This document shows positions 9,066-17,439 of a stretch of 64,000 nt of DNA, in pieces. The stretch is from contig CANJWZ010000023.1 of the NCBI GenBank assembly GCA_947478725.1, positions 1 to 64,000 on the forward strand, given 5' to 3'. This stretch comes from Comamonadaceae bacterium (GTDB taxonomy: Bacteria > Pseudomonadota > Gammaproteobacteria > Burkholderiales > Burkholderiaceae_C). The translations under genes and the position numbers were made by a program. Position 1 is the first letter of the stretch; each line of letters opens with the position of its first letter. A model generated the notes under the pieces. The model worked only from the letters and a program-made list of their open reading frames with translations. It searched no databases and was not told the origin of the DNA.

Positions 9066-9081
9066 GGTTAATCTCCGAATG

Positions 9082-9129
9082 GGTCCCCGAATTGGGGTCA
9101 GATTCCAATTAAATGGTCAGATTGTCGAT
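9082..9129. repeat. GGGGTCAGATT-type direct/inverted repeat between btuD and cobO
   Basis: The spacer holds a hairpin GGGTCCCCGAATTGGGGTC and two tandem near-copies beginning GTCAGATT (GTCAGATTCCAATTAAATG and GTCAGATTGTCGATTTAAAT). A degenerate relative (GGAATTGGCAGATTTGACCCC) occurs at 38518-38541. Similar GGAATCTGACCCCAATT strings are common REP-like sequences in proteobacteria. It may act as an attenuating hairpin within the operon, but that is not shown. Confidence 0.45.
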
Positions 9130-9924
9130 TTAAATATGGGGTAAAGCCACCCACTGGCCCGCCAGTTGATGAATGGCAATCCGCTGGTCAAACACGGCCT
9201 CAATCGCCAGGTGGCTGGCTGCGTCGCTGCAAGCACCCTGATGCGTGACGCGGCCATGGGCCATGACCACCACGTCATCGGCTTGTAGCGCAAACGAAAT
9301 TTCATGCAGCACGCTGATGACAGTTTTGCCGCTGGCTACCAGTGCTTTGGCCAGCAGCAGCCAGTCGGTTTGATGCGGCGGGTCCAGATTGGCCAGCGGC
9401 TCGTCCATCAGCAGCACCTCAGCCTCAACGGCCAGGGCGCGCGCCAGCAACACGCGCTGGCGTTCACCACCAGACAGCTGCCCGAGCGCCCTGCCCCGCC
9501 AGTCCCAGGCGTGGGTGGAACGCAAAGCTTTTTCAACCGCGGCGTGGTCGGCCGCACTGGCCGGTGCCAGCCAGGGCTGGTGCGGCAAGCGGCCCAGCAT
9601 GGTGACGTCATAAGCGGTCAGGTCATCCGCCGATGCTTCGCTAAAACTCCCAGCGCTTTGACCTAGCCAGGACAGCTGCTGGGCCCGCTGTTTGGCGGGC
9701 AGGCTTTGCAGAGGCTGACCCAGCAATTCGACCGACCCTGTCAATGGCATCAAACCCGCCAGCACCTTGAGCAGCGTCGATTTACCAGCGCCGTTCGGCC
9801 CGACGATGCTGGTCCAGCAGCCGCGCGGAAAATCAATCGAAATATCGCTCAAAACCTCGACATTTCCGAGTCTGGCCCTTATTTTATCTGCGCGAGCAGC
9901 TACTGAATGAATAGCATCCGTCAC
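9130..9924 (-). CDS. btuD: Vitamin B12/corrinoid ABC transporter ATP-binding protein
   Basis: ATPase subunit of the BtuCDF importer (FepC/BtuD family). With GTG start at 9924, which overlaps the btuC stop (GTGA), it has 264 residues. Walker A is VGPNGAGKST (about 41-50), signature LSGGERQR (150-157), Walker B VLLMDEP (170-176) and the switch His in SVLHE (near 207). The first ~15 residues (VTDAIHSVAARAD) fall on a copy of the dispersed hairpin repeat (9874-9919), giving an N-terminal extension unlike usual BtuD starts. Function follows from its place directly after btuF and btuC. Confidence 0.9.
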   Translation of the reverse strand: MTDAIHSVAARADKIRARLGNVEVLSDISIDFPRGCWTSIVGPNGAGKSTLLKVLAGLMPLTGSVELLGQPLQSLPAKQRAQQLSWLGQSAGSFSEASADDLTAYDVTMLGRLPHQPWLAPASAADHAAVEKALRSTHAWDWRGRALGQLSGGERQRVLLARALAVEAEVLLMDEPLANLDPPHQTDWLLLAKALVASGKTVISVLHEISFALQADDVVVMAHGRVTHQGACSDAASHLAIEAVFDQRIAIHQLAGQWVALPHI

Positions 9925-10931
9925 AAACCAGCCCCTCGCCCGGTATGCCTGTGCATCAGCCACAACAGGTAACCACCGCCCAGCACAGCCGTCAGCACGC
10001 CGACCGGCAGCTCTTGTGGAGCCATCAGCCAGCGCGCCATCACGTCGGCCCCTGTCAAAAGTACCGCGCCCATCAGGCTGGACAAAACAATCAAGCGACC
10101 GTGCGTGGTTTTAACCACCGACCGGACCAGATGCGGCGCGGCTAAACCCACAAACGCGATCAAGCCTGTCTGCGCCACGGCGGTGCCTGTGCTAAGCGCC
10201 AGCACCGCCACCAGCGCAGCGCGCATTTGCGGCAGTTTCAGCCCCAGGCTTTGGGCAGTCGCTTCGCCAAGTGCCAGGCCGTCAAGCACGTGGCTCATCA
10301 GCCAGGCAGCTGTCAAGCTGATGCCGAACGCCCAGGCCATCACAGCGCAGGCCGACCAACCCACAAAGGCGGTGGTGCCAAGCATGAAGGCTTGCATGGC
10401 CTGCATGATGTCGGGCGTGAGCAGCAGGATCAGTGACGTGACCGCACCCAGCACCACGCCCACCACCACGCCCGCCAGCAGCAGGCGCAGCGTGTGCTGC
10501 ACGCCTTTGGCCAACAGCAATGTCAGCAGCACCGCAGCAACGGCACCCAAGAACGCAGCGCCGGTCAGCCCCAGCCGGGCGACCCATTGCGTGGCCAGTG
10601 GCGACACGCCAAACAGCGCCATGGCCAAAGCCACCCCCAAAGACGCGCCAGAGGCGCTGCCCAACAAATACGGGTCTGCCAGCGGATTGCGAAACAGGCC
10701 CTGTGCCACCGCGCCGGCCAGCCCGAGCAATGCACCCGCCAGCCAGGCGCCGACGGTACGCGGCAATCGGATTTCCCAGATGATTTGCATGGCTTGTGGG
10801 TCGCGCTGCATGTTGGCAACCGATTCAAAGCCTGTACTGCCAACGGTGATGCCCAGCAGCAGCAAGCCGCAGGACGCGGCCAGCAACAGGCTTGCCAACC
10901 AAACCGCTTGGCGACGTTGCGCCTTATTCAT
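9921..10931 (-). CDS. btuC: Vitamin B12/corrinoid ABC transporter permease
   Basis: FecCD/BtuC-type permease, 336 residues, with about ten hydrophobic segments. Recognisable features are RLPRTVGAWLAGALLGLAGAVAQGLFRNPLADPYLLG near residues 54-90 (a classic family signature, given here in part: RLPRTVGAWLAGALLG), GEATAQSLGLKL, and GLIAFVGLAAPHLVR followed by a late GADVMAR and ELPVGVLTAVLGG. The start overlaps the btuF stop by 8 bp and its stop overlaps the btuD GTG start, so the three genes are coupled. It works with BtuF in the periplasm and BtuD in the cytoplasm. Confidence 0.93.
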   Translation of the reverse strand: MNKAQRRQAVWLASLLLAASCGLLLLGITVGSTGFESVANMQRDPQAMQIIWEIRLPRTVGAWLAGALLGLAGAVAQGLFRNPLADPYLLGSASGASLGVALAMALFGVSPLATQWVARLGLTGAAFLGAVAAVLLTLLLAKGVQHTLRLLLAGVVVGVVLGAVTSLILLLTPDIMQAMQAFMLGTTAFVGWSACAVMAWAFGISLTAAWLMSHVLDGLALGEATAQSLGLKLPQMRAALVAVLALSTGTAVAQTGLIAFVGLAAPHLVRSVVKTTHGRLIVLSSLMGAVLLTGADVMARWLMAPQELPVGVLTAVLGGGYLLWLMHRHTGRGAGL

Positions 10932-11790
10932 AGGTTTCTAAACACTTGGCCATCAGCCGCGCGGCCTCCGCCATGCGCGGGCCGGGGCGTACCACCACCT
11001 CGGAATCGGCCACACCAAACACGCACACCCGGTTGTTCTTCACCGCCTTGATGCTGTTCCAGCCGGGGTAGGCCACTGCATTGACCATGCTGCGGTTGCC
11101 GATCATGATCACGTCAGGATTGGCGCGCACCACGTATTCGGGGTTCAGACGCGGGAAGGGGCCCAGCTTGGCGGGCACCACGTTTTTTACGCCCAGGCGT
11201 GTGAGGGTTTCGCCAATGAACGATGCCTCGCCCGCTGCATACGGCCCACGGCTGACTTCAAAATAAACCCGCGCCGTCTTGGCTTTGGCGGGCAGCGACT
11301 GCGCTGCTGCCGACACGCTGCTGTCGATGATGCGCCACAAACGATCTGCGCCCTGCGCCTCGGGCACAGCCAGCAGCACACCCAGGACTTGCAACACGCG
11401 TTTGACATCCGCATGGGTTTTGGTTTCCAGTGCCACCACCTTGATGCCCAGCGCCTCAAGCCGTTCGCTCGAACGTGACTTGCCCGACACGAGCACCAGG
11501 TCGGGCTTCAAAGCCACGATGCCTTCAATGTTCGGGTCCATCCCGCCGCCGAGTTGGGGCAGGTTCTTTAAAGACTCGGGGAAGTTGGAATAACGGTCAA
11601 CACCCACCAGGCGCTGGCATTGTTCCATCGCACACACGCTTTCTGTCAGTGACGGCAACATGCTGACGATGCGCTGCGGTGTTTGGGCGAAGGTGACGGT
11701 CACGCCCCGGTCATCTGTGACTTGCAAGGCTTGCGCTGAGCCGCAAAAAACCATCAGCAACATGAGCCATTGCTTTATTTTCAGGCGCAT
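10924..11790 (-). CDS. btuF: Periplasmic cobalamin-binding protein
   Basis: Substrate-binding protein of the BtuCDF importer (TroA/BtuF fold, 288 residues). An N-terminal signal peptide (RLKIKQWLMLLMVFCGSAQA, cleavage near residue 22) precedes VTDDRGVTVTFAQTPQRIVSMLPSLTE, the usual class III binding-protein opening. Further on are DLVLVSGKSRSSERLEALGIKVVALE and NVVPAKLGPFPRLNPEYVVRANPDVIMIG (in parts). It overlaps cobU by 10 bp and btuC by 8 bp. Position within the cobalamin block makes corrinoid the likely ligand; the fold alone would also fit a siderophore. Confidence 0.9.
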   Translation of the reverse strand: MRLKIKQWLMLLMVFCGSAQALQVTDDRGVTVTFAQTPQRIVSMLPSLTESVCAMEQCQRLVGVDRYSNFPESLKNLPQLGGGMDPNIEGIVALKPDLVLVSGKSRSSERLEALGIKVVALETKTHADVKRVLQVLGVLLAVPEAQGADRLWRIIDSSVSAAAQSLPAKAKTARVYFEVSRGPYAAGEASFIGETLTRLGVKNVVPAKLGPFPRLNPEYVVRANPDVIMIGNRSMVNAVAYPGWNSIKAVKNNRVCVFGVADSEVVVRPGPRMAEAARLMAKCLETYE

Positions 11791-12389
11791 GGCGGGCTCT
11801 TCAAGGTCAGCGGCAAACCAGCGGCCATGAAAGTCACCCGGTCACACGCCGCAGCCACGTCCTGGTTCAGCCGTCCCAAGGCATCAACAAATGCACGGGT
11901 CTCGCGGCCCATCGGAATCACACCCAGTCCGATCTCATTGCCGACCAAGATCACAGGGCCGGGTGAATTTTTAATTGCTATTAAAAGAGTAGCTGTTCGC
12001 TCAATGATTTCAAGGTCTACCGCTTCTTTCGAAGGGATATCTTGGCTATTTCCCGTCGTTTTGGCGTCTACGTGAGGCATCAAGAGCTTGGTCAGCCACA
12101 GCGTCAGGCAATCGACCACCACCAGGGTCTGCGGTGCGCTGTGGGTTTGGATCGCCTGGCCCAGCGCTATGGGTTCTTCAACCGTGGTCATGCCCGGCAC
12201 GCGCTCCGCCCGGTCTTGCTGATGGCGGGCAATGCGCTCGACCATTTCATCGTCCCAAGCCTGGGCGGTGGCAACCATCACGGCCTGATGGCTGGGCGAT
12301 GCTGCCAGCCAGTCACGCGCCAACCCTTCGGCGCGGCGTGACTTCCCGCTGCGCTGACCGCCAAGGATGAGTTCGCTACGCACTGGCAT
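11781..12389 (-). CDS. cobU: Bifunctional adenosylcobinamide kinase / guanylyltransferase
   Basis: CobU/CobP makes adenosylcobinamide-GDP for nucleotide-loop assembly and corrinoid salvage. The start is ATG 12389 (MPVRSELILGG); the long open frame before it is antisense-like overlap with the upstream gene. Motifs are the P-loop LGGQRSGKS (about 8-16), the guanylylated-His context ERIARHQQDR, DCLTLWL and VGNEIGLGVIPMGRETR. Compared with typical CobU (~180 residues) the 202-residue protein has an insert around HVDAKTTGNSQDIPS. The codons for ATLLIAIKNS coincide with a copy of the dispersed hairpin repeat (11974-11995). It overlaps both neighbours. Confidence 0.92.
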   Translation of the reverse strand: MPVRSELILGGQRSGKSRRAEGLARDWLAASPSHQAVMVATAQAWDDEMVERIARHQQDRAERVPGMTTVEEPIALGQAIQTHSAPQTLVVVDCLTLWLTKLLMPHVDAKTTGNSQDIPSKEAVDLEIIERTATLLIAIKNSPGPVILVGNEIGLGVIPMGRETRAFVDALGRLNQDVAAACDRVTFMAAGLPLTLKSPPCA

Positions 12390-13224
12390 GCAGGTCACCC
12401 CAGGCCATGATGATTTTGTGGATCTGCTCGACACCGTCGATGATGGAAGCTGGCCCAGGCTGCAAAATTTCAGCCGACTTGATCTCAAACAACTGGTCGT
12501 TTTTAACGGCGTTGACTTCTTGCCAACCCGGCCGGGCGCGCACATGCGCAGGCCTGAATCGGCGGCCGCACCAGGAGCCAAAAATAATGTCAGGGTTACG
12601 CCGCACAATCTCTGCCCCGTCGGCAATGATGCGGCCCTTGCCCATCGGTTCTTTGGCGAGTTCGGGAAAGCAGTCATCGCCCCCCGCAATGCCGACCAGC
12701 TCAGACACCCAGGCAATGGCGCTGATGTGCGGGTCATACCATTCTTCAAAAAACACGCGGGGGCGGCGCTGCAAAGAACGGGCTACCCCTTCCATCGCCA
12801 GCAGGCGGTTTTGCATGGTTTTTATCAGTGCCAGACCTTTGTCAGCTTGCCCGACCATCGCGGCCAGCTGGTACATCATGGAGAAAATTTCGGCCACGCT
12901 GCGCTGGTTAAAAATCGTGACTTGAATGCCTTTTTTAACCAGTTGCGAGGCAATGTCGGCCTGCAGGTCTGAAAAGCCAATCACGCAATCGGGTCGCAAC
13001 TCAACAATCTTGTCAATCTTGGCGCTTAAAAACGCGCTGACTTTGGGCTTTTCTTCCCGTGCACGCGGCGGCCGGACGGTGTAGCCAGATATGCCCACAA
13101 TGCGCCGCTCTTCGCCCAGCATGTAGAGCCATTCGGTGGGTTCTTCGGTCAGGCAAACGATGCGTTGTGGGCCGTAGTTTTGGCCTGTTGAATGGCTGCG
13201 CCAGTCGTTCGTTTTATCCAGCAT
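12376..13224 (-). CDS. BtuF-like corrinoid-binding protein without signal peptide
   Basis: A 282-residue TroA/BtuF-fold protein. Evidence includes PQRIVCLTEEPTEWLYMLG, VELRPDCVIGFSDLQADI, VFFEEWYDPHISAIAWVSELVGIAGG and a PGPASIIDGVEQIHKII end. Unlike the periplasmic BtuF encoded 600 bp downstream, it begins MLDKTNDWRSHSTGQ with no hydrophobic leader and no lipobox, and no better upstream start is seen inside cobB. It is therefore predicted to be cytoplasmic. It overlaps cobB by 11 bp and cobU by 14 bp. A corrinoid carrier or chaperone handing intermediates between CobB and CobU/CobO would fit, but this is inference; the fold is the secure part. Confidence 0.75.
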   Translation of the reverse strand: MLDKTNDWRSHSTGQNYGPQRIVCLTEEPTEWLYMLGEERRIVGISGYTVRPPRAREEKPKVSAFLSAKIDKIVELRPDCVIGFSDLQADIASQLVKKGIQVTIFNQRSVAEIFSMMYQLAAMVGQADKGLALIKTMQNRLLAMEGVARSLQRRPRVFFEEWYDPHISAIAWVSELVGIAGGDDCFPELAKEPMGKGRIIADGAEIVRRNPDIIFGSWCGRRFRPAHVRARPGWQEVNAVKNDQLFEIKSAEILQPGPASIIDGVEQIHKIIMAWGDLHASA

Positions 13225-14560
13225 GTTGATCCCTCAAGAACAGAGCCGCAGCAGCTGCCGGGTTAGACGCAAACCAGGCGTGAAAGTAGCTGGCCTTGAC
13301 CGGGCCCTGCACGTACAGCGCCTCGCCCTGCCCCCACAGCTTGCGACCTGGCGCAGCCTGGGTGCGCGCAGCGACGGGTAACGCTGTGGCACAAGTCGAA
13401 TAGTGAAACGCGTGGCCACGCAGCAGGCCGCCGCTTACTTCCAGTTGCTGCGGCCCCAGAGCTGCCAGTCGTTTTTGCAGCGTGACGCTGCCGGGCAAAA
13501 CACCCCACATGGCGTGACTGTCAACACCAGAAGTGGTCAGTGTTTCAAACAGGGCCATCATGCCGCCGCATTCAGCCCACACAGGCTTGCCTGCTGCCAC
13601 ATGCGCCGCGATGCTGGTTTTCATGGCTGTGTTGGCGGTTAATTTTTCAGCATGCAACTCGGGGTAACCGCCAGGCAGCCAGAGGGCATCACAGGCCGGC
13701 AAGGCGCTGTCAGCCAACGGAGAAAAGTAAACGATCTGCGCACCCATCTCCTGCAAGCAGTCGGTGTTGGCAGCGTAGGTAAAGCAGAAAGCGGCATCAC
13801 GGGCAACAGCGATGGTCTGGCCTTTCAAGGCGGTCGCTGGAAAGACAGCTTCGTTGGAATCAGGCGATTCAAAAGTGGTAGACCACACCTGCAAATCAGC
13901 CGTGCTCATGTTGCCAAGCGGTGTTGCAGCCAAAGCGTCAGCCGCCGCATCCAGCCTTTGCATGGCATCGCTCAGCTCACTGGCAACAACCAGCCCCAAA
14001 TGCCGCTCGGGCAGCGTGAAGGCATCACTGCGCATCAGCGCACCGCGCCACTGACTGGCATCGCGCAGGCCAGCTTGCAGCATCTCGGCATGGCCGGTTG
14101 ACGCCACCCGGTTGGCCAGAACACCGGCAAACGGCAGGCCTTCGCGGTAATGCTGCAGGCCCCAGGCCAGAGCGCCAAAGGTGCCGGCCATGGCGCTTGC
14201 GTCAATCACGGCCAGCACCGGCAAGCCAAAGCGCTGCGCCAGGTCCGCCGCGCTGGGCTCGCCGTCAAACAACCCCATCACGCCTTCAACAATGATCAGG
14301 TCGCACTCCTTAGCCGCGTCATGCAGGCGCTGGGCGCAGTCAGTTTCACCCGTCATCCACAAATCAAGCTGATGTACCGGTTTGCCGCTGGCCAAGGTCA
14401 GCCAGTGCGGGTCCAGAAAATCAGGCCCGCATTTGAAGACCCGCACCCGCCGACCCTGCCGCGCATGCAAGCGCGCCAGCGCAGAAGCCACCGTCGTTTT
14501 ACCCTGCCCGGATGCGGGCGCGGCAATCAGGATGGCGGGGCAAGCTACTACTGGTTTCAT
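13214..14560 (-). CDS. cobB: Cobyrinate a,c-diamide synthase (CobB/CbiA)
   Basis: ATP-dependent glutamine amidotransferase that amidates the a and c carboxylates of (hydrogeno)cobyrinic acid. The 448 residues have the N-terminal ATPase with LIAAPASGQGKTTVASAL (about residues 11-28), VFKCGPDFLDPHWL, and VEGVMGLFDGEPSAADLA. The C-terminal glutaminase has LWLPGGYPELHAEKL, the nucleophile in WAECGGMMALFE, and GLLRGHAFHYS. It follows btuB by 39 bp on the same strand and so is probably expressed from the riboswitch-controlled transcript. Downstream genes overlap it. Confidence 0.95.
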   Translation of the reverse strand: MKPVVACPAILIAAPASGQGKTTVASALARLHARQGRRVRVFKCGPDFLDPHWLTLASGKPVHQLDLWMTGETDCAQRLHDAAKECDLIIVEGVMGLFDGEPSAADLAQRFGLPVLAVIDASAMAGTFGALAWGLQHYREGLPFAGVLANRVASTGHAEMLQAGLRDASQWRGALMRSDAFTLPERHLGLVVASELSDAMQRLDAAADALAATPLGNMSTADLQVWSTTFESPDSNEAVFPATALKGQTIAVARDAAFCFTYAANTDCLQEMGAQIVYFSPLADSALPACDALWLPGGYPELHAEKLTANTAMKTSIAAHVAAGKPVWAECGGMMALFETLTTSGVDSHAMWGVLPGSVTLQKRLAALGPQQLEVSGGLLRGHAFHYSTCATALPVAARTQAAPGRKLWGQGEALYVQGPVKASYFHAWFASNPAAAAALFLRDQHAG

Positions 14561-14599
14561 GGGTTGGTGGTCCTACGCTATGAACGGTACTCAAGACAA

Positions 14600-16492
14600 T
14601 CACATTGCAAAAGAGACGGACGCAAATGCATTGCGACCCGGTGTGGAGAAACTATTGGCCAACATGTAATTTTTGTTCGTGAGATTGTTGATACGAACTT
14701 GCAAGGACATGTTTTTATAGAAAGACCAGGTCAGGCCGGTGTTGATGACACTGTAGCCCGCGAGCACATCGCGACCAACACCCACGACTTTTGCGTCCTC
14801 CCTATCGCCAGACATCTTCAACTCCCCGAAAATTTTGACCTGACCCATGCGGTGATGAATGCTGGCATTGAATATTCTTCTTGCGACACGTACCAAGCGC
14901 AAATCGTTACTTGCAGCCACCGAGCTGTAAGATTTTGGATCTGCATAATCGTAGGAAAGAGCGTATCCAGTGCTGCCAGACTGCACATCAGCACTGAGCG
15001 TTACGCCCCGCAATACCGCCAGTGAGCTTTGAACATTGGTGGAAGGAATGATGAAACCCTGAACATTGTTTCGATAGATGACTGCACCCAGGGAGACATT
15101 GGCTTCCTGATATTTGAGCCCTGTTTCAAGCGCGCGGTTTTTCTGCGGTACCTGCGTTGGTGTTCCGAAACCAGGGTAATAGAGCTGATTAAAAGTAGGT
15201 GCCTGGTAGCTGGTACCGGCGCTCGCCACCCATCGAAGGCTTGGCGTCAGCCGATACCCACCTGCTAGCGACCCATTGTTAAAGCTGCCGAATTGCGAGT
15301 TTTTGTCATTTCTGACCACCGCCAGTGCATTCCATTGATCGCGGTTCAGAGCGTACGACAGCGAAGTACTCTCTATCCGACGACTGGTAACGGTGTAGAC
15401 GGTTTCACTGTCGACAGATTCGTTGCGGTTTTCCAGCGTCGCTGACAACACATCGCGACCAATGCTGAAATCGTTTTGCCAGGAATATTGGCTACGTGCC
15501 GTGTTAAAACGACTGCTACCGCCAGGCGCGCCGTCCGAAATACGGTAGTAATCGCTCACAGATTTTTCATCATCACTGCCCACAGTCACAATGGATTTCC
15601 ATGACGGTAGCCATTGCGCATCCCATCTGAAAATTTGGGTGCCTACTCGCGCCTTGCTAAACGCATCAGACGTCAGTTTGGTAAGCTTAAGAGTGTTTGG
15701 GCTGGGCATGCCATCGAACTGGTATTCGGTATCGCTGCGCAGTAAGCTCAGTGAAATTGAATGCTCTTTATTGAGCTTGGCGGTTAACTTTGCATCAAAA
15801 CTCGCCGACTTGAACCCATCAAGATCGGGGTTGTAGCTGGTAGACAGCGAATCAACGATCACGCTGATTCCCGTCGCTCTTTCTCGCGACGCACCGAAGC
15901 TGTACGCTACCGATTTTTCCTCGCCCATCGTGCCCCGTATCGACGCGCCCGATTGCCTGTGCCCATCGGATCCCATGCCAGCGGTGGCATCCACTGCCAT
16001 GCCATCAGATGGCGCACGCGTAAAAATTTGAATGACACCACCCACGGCATCGGGACCATATAACGCGGACGATGCACCCCGCAGAATTTCAATTCGCTCA
16101 ATTCGAGAAAGCGGCAGATTTTCGTAAGAAACGGCACCGCTTGTTGCGGACCCGACCCGAATACCGTCAATCAGAACAATCGTCTGCGCGGTCGCCGCCC
16201 CCCGCAAAAATACACCCGTAGACGAGCGATAACTGCCGCTACTTGTCAACTGTACGCCAGGTTGCTGGGCCAAAATATCGCGCAAGGACGACTGTCCAGC
16301 CCGGTCCAATTGCTCACGAGTGATGATGGAGATATCCGCAATCGCGTCAGTGATGGGCGTTGCAACCCGGCTGGCGGTCACCACCATCTCTTTGAGCTGG
16401 GTGCCATCGATGGTCTGTGAGAAAACAGGAAAAGTCGTGGCAAGCGCGAACGAAAGCGCGGCGAGCCGCTCACAGTAAAAGCAAGTTTGCAT
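14600..16492 (-). CDS. btuB: TonB-dependent vitamin B12 receptor
   Basis: Outer-membrane receptor of 630 residues for cobalamin import. A signal peptide (ALSFALATTFPVFSQ) is followed by a TonB box (KEMVVTASR), the plug domain (LRDILAQQPGVQLTSSG, VFLRGAATAQTIVLIDGIRVGSATSG) and a 22-strand-type barrel with the late NINNLTNKNYMLANSFSTPGRN pattern typical of BtuB. The last residue is Met (SVSFAM) rather than the aromatic usually favoured by the BAM complex. A cobalamin riboswitch occupies its leader, which fixes the assignment to B12 rather than siderophores. Confidence 0.95.
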   Translation of the reverse strand: MQTCFYCERLAALSFALATTFPVFSQTIDGTQLKEMVVTASRVATPITDAIADISIITREQLDRAGQSSLRDILAQQPGVQLTSSGSYRSSTGVFLRGAATAQTIVLIDGIRVGSATSGAVSYENLPLSRIERIEILRGASSALYGPDAVGGVIQIFTRAPSDGMAVDATAGMGSDGHRQSGASIRGTMGEEKSVAYSFGASRERATGISVIVDSLSTSYNPDLDGFKSASFDAKLTAKLNKEHSISLSLLRSDTEYQFDGMPSPNTLKLTKLTSDAFSKARVGTQIFRWDAQWLPSWKSIVTVGSDDEKSVSDYYRISDGAPGGSSRFNTARSQYSWQNDFSIGRDVLSATLENRNESVDSETVYTVTSRRIESTSLSYALNRDQWNALAVVRNDKNSQFGSFNNGSLAGGYRLTPSLRWVASAGTSYQAPTFNQLYYPGFGTPTQVPQKNRALETGLKYQEANVSLGAVIYRNNVQGFIIPSTNVQSSLAVLRGVTLSADVQSGSTGYALSYDYADPKSYSSVAASNDLRLVRVARRIFNASIHHRMGQVKIFGELKMSGDREDAKVVGVGRDVLAGYSVINTGLTWSFYKNMSLQVRINNLTNKNYMLANSFSTPGRNAFASVSFAM

Positions 16493-16579
16493 GAGAAGAA
16501 ACTGTCAACAACAAGCCCTCACCAGCTTCCCCGCCAGTGCATGAGCGATACGAACGCATTACCTCTCGGAAATACGATC

Positions 16580-16815
16580 ACCTTGTTGGCCGGTATCCGG
16601 GCTGACGAAGCTGCACTCATCACCTTCCCAAGCACTTGTTCAGGGCACTCAGTGGCTGTCGATGAATACTGGATAAAAGCCAGAAGTTCTGACCTGGATC
16701 CGTTCGTTTTACCGTTGCGGGGGCAGCGCAGGTTGAGAGACTTGGCACGCTTGAGTGCAAACTCTCTCCTGCTTCCCGTTGAACTGCGGCATGTGAACCA
16801 CACCGCGAGCACCAA
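16580..16815 (-). promoter_or_regulatory. Cobalamin (AdoCbl) riboswitch in the btuB leader
   Basis: Read on the minus strand, the leader shows the conserved cobalamin-riboswitch blocks in the right order: ACGGGAAGCAGG (16768-16779), GCTGCCCCCGCAACGGTAA (16709-16727), GCCACTGAGTGCCC (16643-16656), GGGAAGGTG (16621-16629) and the B12 box GTCAGCCCGGATACCGGCC (16588-16606). The B12 box ends about 95 nt before the btuB ATG. High adenosylcobalamin should reduce btuB expression and probably that of the downstream cob/btu operon. Boundaries are approximate. The remaining spacer to the divergent zapB-like gene carries nothing else I recognise. Confidence 0.95.
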
Positions 16816-16867
16816 CAAATCACATTCTACACTTTGGGTTGTAAGTAAACCCTACAATTGGAGGTGT

Positions 16868-17104
16868 ATGTCCAATACCAACCAAATTGACCAGATCACG
16901 GAGCGCGTTGAACGCCTGTTGCTGCGCTACGAGGAATTACAACGCACCAATGCCCTGCTGACTGCACAGGTCAGCGCACTGACGCAAGAGCGCGACTCGC
17001 TGCGGTCCAGGCTTGGCGCTGCGCGCGCAAGGGTAGACGCGCTGCTCGAGCGCCTGCCTGAAAACGCCAGCCACAGCCAGTCCGCCCCCTTGGGAGCCTC
17101 ATGA
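16868..17104 (+). CDS. ZapB-like small coiled-coil protein (TIGR02449 type)
   Basis: 78-residue protein that is almost entirely a coiled coil: ITERVERLLLRYEELQRTNALL, then TQERDSLRSRLGAARARVDALLERL, with a short disordered tail. It sits directly before zapA with an ATGATG/TGA overlap, the arrangement usual in beta- and gammaproteobacteria. A role in the Z-ring with ZapA is likely. A purine-rich GGAGG lies only 3-4 nt before the ATG, an unusually short spacing. The longer open frame beginning at 16487 crosses the antisense riboswitch and is not coding. Confidence 0.85.
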   Translation: MSNTNQIDQITERVERLLLRYEELQRTNALLTAQVSALTQERDSLRSRLGAARARVDALLERLPENASHSQSAPLGAS

Positions 17105-17421
17105 TGAAGCAGCTTGAAGTCCAGATCATGGGACAAAGCTATTTGCTGGGCTGCCCACCCGAAGGTGATGCGCGTCTCCTCGATGCCGTCAACCGGGTTG
17201 ATCTGGCCATGTGCAAAATTCGGGACAGCGGCAAGATCAAGGCGCGTGACCGCATTGCTGTGTTGGCGGCCCTGAATCTGGCGTTTGAACTGCCGGAGCA
17301 ATCCGCAGCGGCTCAAACCACCGCACCCAAACAGGCCGACCCCAGCCGGGACGAGGCGCAACTGTCAGCCTTGCTGCAGCGTCTGGATCTGGCCCTGGGG
17401 CAGGATGGCCAGCTGCTTTAG
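17101..17421 (+). CDS. zapA: Cell division protein ZapA
   Basis: 106-residue FtsZ-associated protein that bundles FtsZ filaments at midcell. Characteristic features are the N-terminal beta strand KQLEVQIMGQSYLLGCPPEG, then LLDAVNRVDLAMCKIRDSGKIKARDRIAVLAALNLAFEL (given in parts here), which is the ZapA dimer/tetramer helix. The C-terminal third is rich in Ala and Gln and ends in a short helix. It overlaps the upstream coiled-coil gene by 4 bp. It is followed immediately by 6S RNA, an arrangement conserved in many proteobacteria. Confidence 0.94.
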   Translation: MMKQLEVQIMGQSYLLGCPPEGDARLLDAVNRVDLAMCKIRDSGKIKARDRIAVLAALNLAFELPEQSAAAQTTAPKQADPSRDEAQLSALLQRLDLALGQDGQLL

Positions 17422-17439
17422 CTTGAGCCTACAATCGAC

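Noticed and set aside
12367-12972. 201-codon plus-strand frame inside the BtuF-like gene
   Set aside because: It is fully antisense to a gene with clear homology; the protein has no recognisable motif.
16487-16867. Coding sequence upstream of the zapB-like gene
   Set aside because: The open frame crosses an antisense cobalamin riboswitch with conserved blocks; the coiled-coil protein starts at 16868.
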